A model generated the notes under the pieces. The model was not told the origin of the DNA. It was given only the letters and a program-made list of their open reading frames with translations, and searched no databases. Shown here piece by piece: positions 1 to 6,831 of a DNA stretch of 9,501 bases. The stretch lies in assembly GCA_049601975.1 (NCBI GenBank), contig JBMYRC010000152.1, positions 1 through 9,501 on the forward strand. Direction: 5' to 3'. The translations under genes and the position numbers were made by a program. Numbering within the stretch: the first letter of the stretch is position 1; each line of letters begins with the position of its first letter. Source of the DNA: UBA6544 sp049601975 (GTDB lineage: Bacteria > Pseudomonadota > Alphaproteobacteria > UBA8366).

Positions 1-2
1 TT

Positions 3-809
3 TATTCCCGCTACCGAAATTCGGCCGGGCAGCGGGTGCGTACCGCGTTGAACATAAAGGGCGTTGAGTACGAATATATCACAGTTTCCCTGGACGGAGG
101 GACGCCGGAAGACTATCGCCGCGAGGTGAATTCACAGGCGTTACTGCCCTCGCTTGAAATTGACGGCGAGATCATTACCCAGTCGACCGCGCAAATAGAG
201 TTTATCGAAGAGACATTCGACGGCCCCTCACTTTTTCCGGATAACCCCATTCAACGCGCGCGCTCTAGGGCGTTCAGTCAGGGCATTGCGTGCGACATTC
301 ATCCGGTCATCGGACCAAAACTGCAACGCAAGTTTCAGGCTGAGCACGGGTTCAGTAAGACCGATGTCCTCGCCTGGTATCAGTATTGGATGCATCACGG
401 ATTCGAAGCACTCGAGGAGCTATTACGCCGCCGCGAAGTACAGACGCCGTTCTGTTATGACGATAAACCGACGGTTGCCGACATCTATTTGGTACCGCAG
501 CTCTTCAACGCGCGACGGGTCGGTGTGGACCTCTCAGCTTATCCACTGATATTGGAGATTGATGAGCGCTGCCGGGCGCTGCCGGCCTTCGACAACGCGA
601 TGCCGCAGAACCAGCCTGACTATCCGGGACCCAGCAGATGGAGAATATCGTTCGCGCTGGTCCCCGGCTCTGCGGCCGGGGAACGGACGAAATACCGGTT
701 GCTTAGAGGCGCCCGCTCTATACCTCACTCGTCAGGGAAGTCGAATGAGGAGAGACCGCGATGCCGGTTCATTACGAAAAGAAGAATAATGTTGGCTGGA
801 TCACGCTGA
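3..809 (+). CDS. maiA: Maleylacetoacetate isomerase / zeta-class GST, 5'-truncated by the window edge, unusual C-terminal extension
   Basis: A glutathione-dependent cis-trans isomerase acting on maleylacetoacetate (tyrosine/homogentisate route) or a similar substrate such as maleylpyruvate. The gene begins before the window: the frame is open from base 3 and reads YSRYRNSAGQRVRTALNIKG, the usual MaiA N-terminus (LYSYWRSSA.RVRIAL), so the GTG at 36 is an internal Val and only about 3-5 residues are missing. The thioredoxin-like half is followed by the helical half with the family signatures ACDIHPV and PTVADIYLVPQLFNARR. MaiA proteins normally end near a QPD motif, here NQPDYP at 609-626, giving about 211 residues. 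Instead the frame runs on for 60 more residues that resemble no known domain, passes through a repeat hairpin (661-682) and overlaps the next gene by 49 bases. The authentic stop may have been lost. Family confidence is high; the exact substrate is uncertain because no fumarylacetoacetase is visible here. Confidence 0.85.
   Translation, partial: YSRYRNSAGQRVRTALNIKGVEYEYITVSLDGGTPEDYRREVNSQALLPSLEIDGEIITQSTAQIEFIEETFDGPSLFPDNPIQRARSRAFSQGIACDIHPVIGPKLQRKFQAEHGFSKTDVLAWYQYWMHHGFEALEELLRRREVQTPFCYDDKPTVADIYLVPQLFNARRVGVDLSAYPLILEIDERCRALPAFDNAMPQNQPDYPGPSRWRISFALVPGSAAGERTKYRLLRGARSIPHSSGKSNEERPRCRFITKRRIMLAGSR
657..685. repeat. Repeat hairpin, copy 1
   Basis: A perfect 8-bp inverted repeat, TCCCCGGC (661-668) and GCCGGGGA (675-682), encloses the six-base loop TCTGCG. 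The surrounding 29 bases match 1619-1647 at 26 of 29 positions by direct alignment; mismatches are at 661, 663 and 672. No T-run follows on either strand, so it is not a classical intrinsic terminator. It lies inside the C-terminal extension of the GST reading frame, where a gene-end or intergenic repeat would be expected if the GST stopped at its usual place. Confidence 0.7.
748..754 (+). promoter_or_regulatory. Shine-Dalgarno of the crotonase gene
   Basis: AGGAGAG lies six bases before the ATG at 761, a near-ideal ribosome binding site. It fixes the start of the crotonase gene even though that start lies inside the open frame of the upstream GST gene. Confidence 0.8.
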
Positions 810-1552
810 GCCGACCGGGTGCCCGCAATGCGTGGGGTCCGGATTATTACGAAGGCTTGGCGCGCTACCTGGATGAGATAGAAGACGACGACGATATCCG
901 CTGTGTCGTGATCACCGGCGATGATTCAGCGGGCGCGTTTTCCGCGGGCGCCAATCTGAAAGACCCGAACACCCATAATACCGGGTCTCCGGCGGCATTC
1001 CTCAAAGGGTTATCGAAGAAGCGGGAAGTCTCTCCCTTTGACCGATTCAGTGATTTTCCGAAACCGATCATTGCGGCGGTCAACGGTTATGCGATCGGGA
1101 TCGGCTGCATCATCACATTTTGCTGCGACCTGATCGTCGCGTCGGAGCGGGCGGAGTGGCGTTTGCCGCAAATCGGGCTCGGTATTATCCCGGCCTATGG
1201 CGGATCTGCACGATTGGCGCGCTGGGTCGGAAAGGGATTAGCGACACGTTTGGCGATGGGCTTCCCCTTGCCGGGCGAGGAAGCGCACCGAATTGGGCTT
1301 GCTCAATGGCTAACACCCCACGAAGAGCTAATCGCAAAGGCGGAAGAGGTGGCGGCCCATATCGCGGCACTGCCGCCGCTCTCTGTGCGGATGGTGAAGG
1401 AATCGATTACCCATTCGCTGGATGTGCCAAACCTAAAGGACGCGTCACTCGCGGATCTCTACCGCTTCGGCATGCTGGAACTGACCGAGGATACGCAAGA
1501 GGCGCACAACGCTTGGCGCGAAAAGCGGAAGCCGGAGTTTAAAGGCGAATAA
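761..1552 (+). CDS. Crotonase-superfamily protein (enoyl-CoA hydratase/isomerase family) lacking both hydratase glutamates
   Basis: 263 residues, the normal length for a single-domain crotonase that binds acyl-CoA thioesters. The oxyanion-hole segments are present: AFSAGANLKD (residues 59-68) and NGYAIGIGC (108-116), followed by the CDLIVASERAEW stretch and the GLGIIPAYGGSARL turn (139-152). The C-terminus (EAHNAWREKRKPEFKG) matches the family's helical end. In classic hydratase the two acid/base residues are Glu in GGGCE and Glu in GQPE. Here those positions are Ile117 (atc, 1109-1111) and Gln137 (caa, 1169-1171). Simple syn-hydration of an enoyl-CoA is therefore unlikely. Isomerase, hydrolase, decarboxylase or C-C lyase chemistry on a CoA ester is possible, as in other crotonase members. 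The start has a strong Shine-Dalgarno at 748-754. Probably co-transcribed with the upstream GST gene. Confidence 0.88.
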   Translation: MPVHYEKKNNVGWITLSRPGARNAWGPDYYEGLARYLDEIEDDDDIRCVVITGDDSAGAFSAGANLKDPNTHNTGSPAAFLKGLSKKREVSPFDRFSDFPKPIIAAVNGYAIGIGCIITFCCDLIVASERAEWRLPQIGLGIIPAYGGSARLARWVGKGLATRLAMGFPLPGEEAHRIGLAQWLTPHEELIAKAEEVAAHIAALPPLSVRMVKESITHSLDVPNLKDASLADLYRFGMLELTEDTQEAHNAWREKRKPEFKGE

Positions 1553-1560
1553 GAGGACGT

Positions 1561-1590
1561 ATCCCGGAAATGCGAAGCGTTATCCGGGAT
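1561..1590. repeat. REP-like palindrome in the convergent intergenic gap
   Basis: A perfect 8-bp inverted repeat, ATCCCGGA (1561-1568) and TCCGGGAT (1583-1590). It continues inward as AATGC/GCGTT (1569-1573 and 1577-1581, one G-T pair) around a GAA loop, with one bulged A at 1582. The CCCGGA...GCGAAGC...TCCGGG layout resembles the REP-like extragenic palindromes common in proteobacterial genomes. It starts 8 bases after the crotonase stop, between two convergent genes. It may act as a two-way transcript end or mRNA-stabilising structure; no T-run is present. Confidence 0.7.
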
Positions 1591-1618
1591 CTCGAGTGCT
1601 CGGTAAAACTTACACGAC

Positions 1619-1647
1619 CTGGGCTCCGGCTCTTCGGCCGGGGAACG
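1619..1647. repeat. Repeat hairpin, copy 2
   Basis: CTCCGGC (1624-1630) pairs with GCCGGGG (1637-1643), including one G-T pair, around a TCTTCG loop. The 29-base unit matches 657-685 with three differences. It ends 7 bases from the acyl-CoA dehydrogenase stop, so it sits at the 3' end of that minus-strand gene. With the palindrome at 1561-1590 it fills most of the 102-base convergent gap, which holds no gene. Confidence 0.68.
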
Positions 1648-1654
1648 AACTCGG

Positions 1655-2836
1655 CTACTGGTTCGCACGCATGATGTTGCGGGCGATGGCCCAGCGGTGG
1701 ACTTCGGACGGACCGTCGTAAATGCGGAAGGCGCGGATGTCCTTGTAGGTGCGCATCACCACCGTCTCGTTGGTGATCCCGGTGCCGCCGAGTATCTGCA
1801 CGCATCGGTCGACGACGCGACCGACGGCCTCCGAGCAGAACACTTTAGCCATGCTGCTCTCGTTGCCCCCGCGCTCGCCCTGATCGAGCACCCAGGCAGT
1901 ATGCCAGATGCTGAGGCGACTTTGATGCAGGTCCTGTAGGTTGTCGGCCAATTGGAAGCTGACCCCTTCATGCTCGCTCAATGGTTTACCAAACGCATGC
2001 CGGTTGCGGGCGTATTCGACGGCAATGTCTTGGCAGCGCCGCGCGGCACCTAGCCAGCGCATGCAGTGGGTTAGGCGTGCCGGGGCCAGGCGTACTTGTG
2101 CGTAGCGGAAACCCTTGCCGGGCTCACCCAATACGGCGGATTTCGGCACCCGAACATCGTTGTAGTCAACGATCGAATGGCCACCCGATGTATTGCTGTC
2201 CATGGTGTCGAGGACGCGCACGACCTCGCAACCTTCCACATCCATGTCCGCCATGAACATGGTGGCACCGATATCTTCGCCGGACGCGTCGATGGTGCGC
2301 GTCATGATGATTTGAAAAGCGGCACCTTTGGCGCCGGTAATCATCCATTTTCGGCCGTTGATCACGTATCCGTCGTCGTCCTCGACAGCTGTTACCTTCA
2401 TCATTGAGGGATCAGAGCCCGCACCGCCGTCTGGCTCGGTCATGGAGAAGACGGAGCGAACGTCTGCCGCCGCAAGCGGGCGGAGATATTTCTCCCGTTG
2501 CTCGTCGCTACCGACCACTTCCAGCAAATGCATGTTACCTTCGTCCGGCGCGCTGATGTTGAGCGCATAGGGGCCGAGCGGCGAATAGCCCGCCTCCTCG
2601 AACACGATGGCCTTACCGATATGATTGAGGCCCAGGCCTCCCCATTCAGTGCCGATATGGGGGGTCAGTAAGTCAGCTTCGCGGCCGAGTGCTGCCACTT
2701 CCAGGCGCAACTCGTCGCTGGGGCCATGTGCCGACTGACGGAGGTCGCCTTCCATCGGGATAATCTTGTCGCGGATAAAGGCGCGGGTGCGATCCTGCAA
2801 TTCTTGCAGCTCGTCGGGCAGGCTGAAATCGATCAT
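1655..2836 (-). CDS. Acyl-CoA dehydrogenase, ACAD10/11-like subfamily
   Basis: An FAD flavoenzyme that oxidises an acyl-CoA to its 2,3-enoyl-CoA and passes electrons to ETF. The protein is 393 residues, the family norm, if it begins at the ATG at 2836 (MIDFSLPDELQEL, the usual ACAD opening). An in-frame ATG at 2896 would add 20 residues of no family character. Neither start has a good Shine-Dalgarno. The domain order is intact: helical N-domain, beta-domain FAD segment FSMTEPDGGAGSDPSMM, NGRKWMITGA, then the C-domain with RNRHAFGKPLSEHEGVSFQL and ILGGTGIT. The catalytic-base region reads IYDGPSEVHRWAIAR, placing Asp374 where medium-chain enzymes have Glu. This YDGPSEVH form, together with WVLDQGERGG and SSMAKVFCSEA, is what I recall from ACAD10/11-type proteins, some of which handle hydroxylated or branched acyl-CoAs. 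It is convergent with the crotonase gene and divergent from the SDR gene. Its own substrate is unknown. Confidence 0.92.
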   Translation of the reverse strand: MIDFSLPDELQELQDRTRAFIRDKIIPMEGDLRQSAHGPSDELRLEVAALGREADLLTPHIGTEWGGLGLNHIGKAIVFEEAGYSPLGPYALNISAPDEGNMHLLEVVGSDEQREKYLRPLAAADVRSVFSMTEPDGGAGSDPSMMKVTAVEDDDGYVINGRKWMITGAKGAAFQIIMTRTIDASGEDIGATMFMADMDVEGCEVVRVLDTMDSNTSGGHSIVDYNDVRVPKSAVLGEPGKGFRYAQVRLAPARLTHCMRWLGAARRCQDIAVEYARNRHAFGKPLSEHEGVSFQLADNLQDLHQSRLSIWHTAWVLDQGERGGNESSMAKVFCSEAVGRVVDRCVQILGGTGITNETVVMRTYKDIRAFRIYDGPSEVHRWAIARNIMRANQ

Positions 2837-2970
2837 GGGAGAGGTGTTCCGATTGTTCGTGTGTCGGTGTCGAATACCGATATTAGCAAGTAGCATCTAA
2901 CGGGAAAATGGCCAGCGACATTTCGCCGCCTACATCGTTGATCAAACCGCATTTGGAAAAGGACAAGATA
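2837..2970. promoter_or_regulatory. Divergent intergenic region between acyl-CoA dehydrogenase and SDR genes
   Basis: These 134 bases separate two oppositely directed starts and must hold at least part of both promoters. I see no convincing -35/-10 pair. A small imperfect dyad, AATA-CCGA-TATT (2873-2884), sits near the middle and is the only operator-like symmetry I noticed; it is too short to call. In-frame upstream ATGs at 2896 (minus) and 2908 (plus) fall here but lack Shine-Dalgarno support. Confidence 0.4.
2957..2963 (+). promoter_or_regulatory. Shine-Dalgarno deciding the SDR start
   Basis: AAAAGGA lies seven bases before the ATG at 2971 and supports that codon over the upstream in-frame ATG at 2908. 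The 21 residues that the upstream ATG would add do not resemble an SDR N-terminus. Confidence 0.75.
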
Positions 2971-3741
2971 ATGCTCGACCCCCAACCATTGAAAGGCCGC
3001 ACGGCTGTTGTGACGGGCTCCGGCCAAAATATCGGCGAAGCCATCGTCAAACTTTTTTCAGCCGCAGGTGCCAACGTGGTGGTTAATGGCGGCTCGTCCC
3101 GCGAGAAAGTCGACAAGGTGGTGGACGATATTAAGGCCTCGGGTGGTAACGCCATTGGCGTGATGGCTGATGTCGGTGATGCGGATGCGGTAGAAGCGAT
3201 GGTGAAACAGGCCGCCGATACCTTCGGCACGGTGGATATTGCCGTCTCCAACGTCTCAATCCGCAAAAAGCAGTCGGTCGAAGATATTTCCGTCAAGGAA
3301 TGGCAAGACACAATCAACACCAATCTGAACTCTGCTTTCTATCTGGCGCGTTGCGTGGTGCCGCTGATGAAGCAGGGTGGCTGGGGCCGGATCATCCATA
3401 TCTCCGGCATCGACGGCTTTGCGGCCCACGTGCCGACACGCACTCATAACATTACCTGTAAGGCGGGCGTACACGCCTTTGCGAAGGCTTTGGCGTTGGA
3501 GCTAGGGCCATCGGGCATTACCGCCAACACAGTCTCCCCCGGCGCCATCGACACGACCCGTGATTGGAGCCAATACGACGAGCCGGAAGCCTGGCGAAAA
3601 GCACGCATTGAATCGATCCCAGTGAAGCGCATCGGTACTGTCGATGACATCGCCAACGCGTGCGTCTACCTCGCGGGCGAGACTGGCGGGTTTATCACCG
3701 GCGAAGTTATCCACGTGAACGGCGGTCAGTTTCGGTTTTAG
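2971..3741 (+). CDS. Short-chain dehydrogenase/reductase family protein with Asn in place of the catalytic Tyr
   Basis: 256 residues, a classical-length SDR with a Rossmann fold. Translation starts at MLDPQPLKGRTAVVTG, supported by the AAAAGGA site and by the fold starting at once. The cofactor glycine motif is TGSGQNIGEA (residues 15-24). The C-terminal PGAIDTT and ITGEVIHVNGGQ segments are typical. Active-site elements: Asn118 in NTNLNS and Ser145 in HISGIDG are present, and Lys164 is in THNITCKAGVHAF. The Tyr four residues before the Lys is Asn160 (aac, 3448-3450), and the usual NNAG reads SNVS. The normal proton-relay Tyr is therefore absent although the frame and fold are intact. It may be a divergent oxidoreductase using another acid/base, or a lyase-like or non-catalytic SDR. 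Its stop is 15 bases from the stop of the convergent MDR gene. SDR family membership is certain; activity is not. Confidence 0.9.
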   Translation: MLDPQPLKGRTAVVTGSGQNIGEAIVKLFSAAGANVVVNGGSSREKVDKVVDDIKASGGNAIGVMADVGDADAVEAMVKQAADTFGTVDIAVSNVSIRKKQSVEDISVKEWQDTINTNLNSAFYLARCVVPLMKQGGWGRIIHISGIDGFAAHVPTRTHNITCKAGVHAFAKALALELGPSGITANTVSPGAIDTTRDWSQYDEPEAWRKARIESIPVKRIGTVDDIANACVYLAGETGGFITGEVIHVNGGQFRF

Positions 3742-3756
3742 CGCGAATTTGCGGAG

Positions 3757-4749
3757 TCATTCCTGCGGTAGGACGATTACCGTGCCGCGTTTGGTTTTAG
3801 ACGCGACCAGTTCATGGGCCGCGGCCGTTTCCGTAAGGGGATATTCTCCCGCCACGCGGTGGAAGCGTTTTGCCTCTCCCAGCCATGTGGCGATGTCGGC
3901 TTGGGCGCGTTCGCGGTCGGGGAGCGGCGTCATCGGCAGGACGAAGGGCCAGACTTTGATGTTTTTGGTCATGAAGACGTTCATCGGTACGACCGGGTTG
4001 AGCTCGCCCTTGGAGGCGTAGATTGAGACGCAGCCGTTTACCTTGGTGACTTGCTCGGTGATCGCGATATTGCCACCGAAATCGACCTCGCAGATTAAGT
4101 CGACGCCTTCGCCGCCGGTCTCCGCGAGAACACGCTCGGCGACGTTTTCCTCACGGTAGTTGATCGTCACGTCGGCGCCAGCGGTCTTCGCGTCCGCTGC
4201 TTTATCGCCGGAACTGATGGTCGAGATGACCTTGGCGCCACCCCATTTCGCCCATTGGATAACATAGTTGCCGACCGCACCGGCACCGCCCGGCACTAAG
4301 ACAGTTTTGCCGTCGACTGGCCCATTACTGAAGACGCTGAAATGCGCGGTCATGCAGGGAATGCCGAGCGCGGCGCCCTCACTGAAGCGGAGATCGTCGG
4401 GGAGGGGGCGTACCCGCTCCGCGTTTAAGGAGATGAACTCAGCTCCAGTGCCGTGTTGGCGTCCTTCACGCTGGCCGTTATAGAGCCAGACGCGGTCGCC
4501 GACGGCGTGACGTGTTACGCCCTCGCCGAGGGCTTCGATGATACCGGCTCCGTCGCTTTGCGGGATGACGAATGGGTCGACGTTTTGCGAACGTCCGAGG
4601 CCGCTCCGCATGCCTTCGTCCGATGGATTGACGCCGGAGGCATACACCCGGATCAACACTTCGCCGGGCCCCGGTTCCGGGGTCGGTTTTTCGCCAAGAA
4701 TCAGGACTTCGTCCGCGGGTCCTTGCTTCTCGTACCAGACGGCGCGCAT
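3757..4749 (-). CDS. Zinc-free MDR oxidoreductase (NADPH:quinone reductase / zeta-crystallin type)
   Basis: 330 residues, typical for the quinone-oxidoreductase branch of the medium-chain dehydrogenase/reductase superfamily, which transfers hydride from NAD(P)H to quinones or activated double bonds. The N-terminal GroES-like domain carries ASGVNPSDEG (37-46) and VGDRVWLYNGQ (83-93). The Rossmann motif is GGAGAVGNYVIQWAK (154-168). The Cys/His/Glu zinc ligands of alcohol dehydrogenases are not visible at the usual sites, so this is not a zinc ADH. The C-terminus (YPLTETAAAHELVASKTKRGTVIVL) is the standard family ending. The ATG lies 4 bases after the stop of the CoA-transferase gene and has no strong Shine-Dalgarno, which points to translational coupling as the last gene of the asparaginase operon. 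A role in reducing an enoyl intermediate in the same pathway is an inference. Confidence 0.9.
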   Translation of the reverse strand: MRAVWYEKQGPADEVLILGEKPTPEPGPGEVLIRVYASGVNPSDEGMRSGLGRSQNVDPFVIPQSDGAGIIEALGEGVTRHAVGDRVWLYNGQREGRQHGTGAEFISLNAERVRPLPDDLRFSEGAALGIPCMTAHFSVFSNGPVDGKTVLVPGGAGAVGNYVIQWAKWGGAKVISTISSGDKAADAKTAGADVTINYREENVAERVLAETGGEGVDLICEVDFGGNIAITEQVTKVNGCVSIYASKGELNPVVPMNVFMTKNIKVWPFVLPMTPLPDRERAQADIATWLGEAKRFHRVAGEYPLTETAAAHELVASKTKRGTVIVLPQE

Positions 4750-4753
4750 GTGC

Positions 4754-6817
4754 TTACTTCGCCGCCGAGCTGCGGTGAATGCCGAACTTCGCCAGCACCT
4801 CCACTGTCGGCGCTTCCGGTCGATTGATCGGGCGGCGCACGCGGGGCGGTGTCTTCGAGAGTTTCATCGGTGAGCCGAGCAAGGGCCACGGCCCGGTCTC
4901 CCATTCGCCGTCGACGATCAGGTCGCGGGCAAGTGTCTGCGGATGGGTTGCGGCTTCGGTCACGTTGAGGATCGGGGCCAGTTTGATGCCTTTGGGTGCC
5001 AGCCCGCCGAACATTGCAGCGCGCGTCTTGGACTTCGTATCGATGTCGTTCGCGTCCGCTGGGTTTTCCATCCAGACATAGCCGTCGCTGCATTCAATTG
5101 CGGCACCGTTCGGGCCGCGATCTTCCGGCAGGATGTTCCAGCTCGTCTCCGTCACCCAGGAGGTCACATCCTGCATGGAGACATCGTAGGACATACCCTT
5201 GCCGGTGCGTTCGCGCAGTTCCAGCCCGGCGACAACGGCCAGCATCGCCAATTGGCCGCCAGTAATGTCGGAGTAGGATATTCCCGTGGAAAGCGGCACG
5301 CCGCCATCGCGGGTCAGGTCCATGATCCCGGAGCCGCCCTGCACAATAGTGTCGACGGCGGGACGACCTTCATAGGCGCTGTCGTCGCCGAAGCCCGAGA
5401 TACCGACACAAACCATGCGCGGATTGAATTTCTGCACGTCCTTCCAGCCGAAACCGAGACGATCGAGCGAGCCCGGCTTCATGTTCTGCACGATGACGTC
5501 GGCCGATGCGATGAGATCGCGGACAATGTTCCAGCCACCCTTATCGCGCATATTGACGGCGAGAGCGTGTTTGTCCGCATTCGAATACATGAAGTAGTAG
5601 CCGAGCCCGTCACGGCGCGGATCCCAATCGCGAGCCACGTCACCTGTCACCGGTTCGACCTTGATGACCTCTGCACCGAGTGTGGCGAGATGGCGAGCAC
5701 AGAGCGGTGCCGTGGTGAACTGTCCGAATTCGATCACCCGGACACCGTCGAGCGGCAAGGCGGGTCCGCCATCGCCACCCGCTTCACCGCGAGATTGTGG
5801 AATTTCACCGCTTCCTTGGGACTTCACCGTATCCGCGACCTCTGAGGACCACGCATCGTTTGCGAAGAATGGTGTCTTGGCGAGGAATTCGCGATCACCA
5901 TCCTTTGCACGAATAAGGCTGTTGCGGTGCACCAGGTTGGCTTCTGTCGGCAGGTCGTCGATGGTGGTAATTGGACCGCTTGCAATGCCCGCTTCCGAGA
6001 GCGCGGCGACGCATTCCTCCAGCGTGTGCGAAGATGTCCAATCAGTAATCGCCTGTTCGATAAGGCCGCGGTTCGCAACCCTGTCGTTATTCTCCAGAAT
6101 AGTCTCAGGGATATCTGGGCGTCCGATTATCCCGCACAGAATTGAGAAGTGATCATTGGAGACCGTACAGATCAGGACGTCGCCGTCGCTGGTTGAAAAA
6201 CTGTTCCAGGGCACGACGAGTGGATGGCGGTTGCCTTCGCGCTTTGGGATTTTGCCATCGTGATGCGCTGGAAGATAAGTCGGCAGTGAATTGATGCCGC
6301 AATCGAAAAGCGAGATGTCAGCCGATTGATTGGGTCCACCGAGGCGCCGAACGCGAAGAGCGGACACCGAGGCTGCCGCGCCATAGATGGCGGCTTCGTA
6401 CTCGAGGATCGGCGCGCCGGCGGCAAACGGTGCGCCGCCTTCTTGCCCGTTGGTATCGGCGATACCGGTCAGTGCTTGAATGAGCGCGTCCGAATAGGGC
6501 TTCCCGGCGAGTGGGCCGGAGAGGCCGAATGCGGTGAGGTCGATATGGATAGTGTTCTGGTATGCGGTCTTGTCGCCATCGATGTCGCTAGACGTGAGTA
6601 CAACGTCCGCCGCGTCTATCGCGGCTTGGCGCTTATCGCTCGAAATCGGCTCCTTGCCGAGGACGTACGTCGCCCGGTGTGCCCATTTGTCGCCGGGAAG
6701 ATTAACGCCCTCAACGTAGAGGACCGTGGCCCCCAATTGAGCCAACAACGTTCCGCAAGCGCCGACCGCATATCGCCCGCCCAGTTCAGCCACAATAACT
6801 CCGTCCAAGGGACGCAT
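4754..6817 (-). CDS. Fused double-domain class III (CaiB/BaiF) CoA-transferase
   Basis: 687 residues containing two copies of the family III CoA-transferase fold, which moves CoA between carboxylic acids via an aspartyl anhydride. The N-half opens with MRPLDGVIVAELGGRYA. A Gly/Ser-rich linker (about 333-352) leads to the second copy, LPLDGVRVIEFGQFTTAPLCARHLATLGAEVIKVEP. The C-half holds GISYSDITGGQLA, whose Asp517 (codon 5267-5269) matches the nucleophilic Asp of formyl-CoA transferase. The matching N-half position is Glu139 in APILEYEAA. From the DG strand to the next Pro motif, the N-half spans about 70 residues but the C-half only about 38, so the C-half small domain is shortened. Family III enzymes are interlocked dimers; this fusion may form a pseudo-heterodimer with one active site. 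The start has Shine-Dalgarno AAAGGGAGAG overlapping the upstream stop codon. Second gene of the asparaginase operon. Confidence 0.93.
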   Translation of the reverse strand: MRPLDGVIVAELGGRYAVGACGTLLAQLGATVLYVEGVNLPGDKWAHRATYVLGKEPISSDKRQAAIDAADVVLTSSDIDGDKTAYQNTIHIDLTAFGLSGPLAGKPYSDALIQALTGIADTNGQEGGAPFAAGAPILEYEAAIYGAAASVSALRVRRLGGPNQSADISLFDCGINSLPTYLPAHHDGKIPKREGNRHPLVVPWNSFSTSDGDVLICTVSNDHFSILCGIIGRPDIPETILENNDRVANRGLIEQAITDWTSSHTLEECVAALSEAGIASGPITTIDDLPTEANLVHRNSLIRAKDGDREFLAKTPFFANDAWSSEVADTVKSQGSGEIPQSRGEAGGDGGPALPLDGVRVIEFGQFTTAPLCARHLATLGAEVIKVEPVTGDVARDWDPRRDGLGYYFMYSNADKHALAVNMRDKGGWNIVRDLIASADVIVQNMKPGSLDRLGFGWKDVQKFNPRMVCVGISGFGDDSAYEGRPAVDTIVQGGSGIMDLTRDGGVPLSTGISYSDITGGQLAMLAVVAGLELRERTGKGMSYDVSMQDVTSWVTETSWNILPEDRGPNGAAIECSDGYVWMENPADANDIDTKSKTRAAMFGGLAPKGIKLAPILNVTEAATHPQTLARDLIVDGEWETGPWPLLGSPMKLSKTPPRVRRPINRPEAPTVEVLAKFGIHRSSAAK

Positions 6818-6821
6818 CGTG

Positions 6822-6831
6822 CTCTCCCTTT
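6822..6831 (-). promoter_or_regulatory. Shine-Dalgarno of the CoA-transferase overlapping the asparaginase stop
   Basis: Read on the minus strand this is AAAGGGAGAG, with its core six bases before the ATG at 6817. It shares bases with the TAA (6832-6830) that ends the upstream gene, so termination and re-initiation occur at the same spot, consistent with coupled translation. Confidence 0.75.

Noticed and set aside
36..38. GTG at 36 as the start of the GST gene
   Set aside because: The frame is open upstream to base 3 and encodes the conserved YSRYRNSAGQR segment, so this GTG is an internal Val codon.
1561..1643. Rho-independent terminators at the palindromes
   Set aside because: The stems are strong but no T-run follows on either strand, so they are recorded as repeats; a role at transcript ends remains possible.
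2873..2884. AATA-CCGA-TATT dyad as an operator
   Set aside because: The arms are only four bases and easily arise by chance; no second copy was seen in the same intergenic region.
2837..2896. Upstream ATG at 2896 as the acyl-CoA dehydrogenase start
   Set aside because: The extra 20 residues do not match the family, while the ATG at 2836 gives the standard ACAD N-terminus and length.
4943..5845. A 300-codon open frame on the plus strand
   Set aside because: It lies wholly antisense to the C-half of the CoA-transferase and has a composition typical of a shadow frame, with no recognisable motif.
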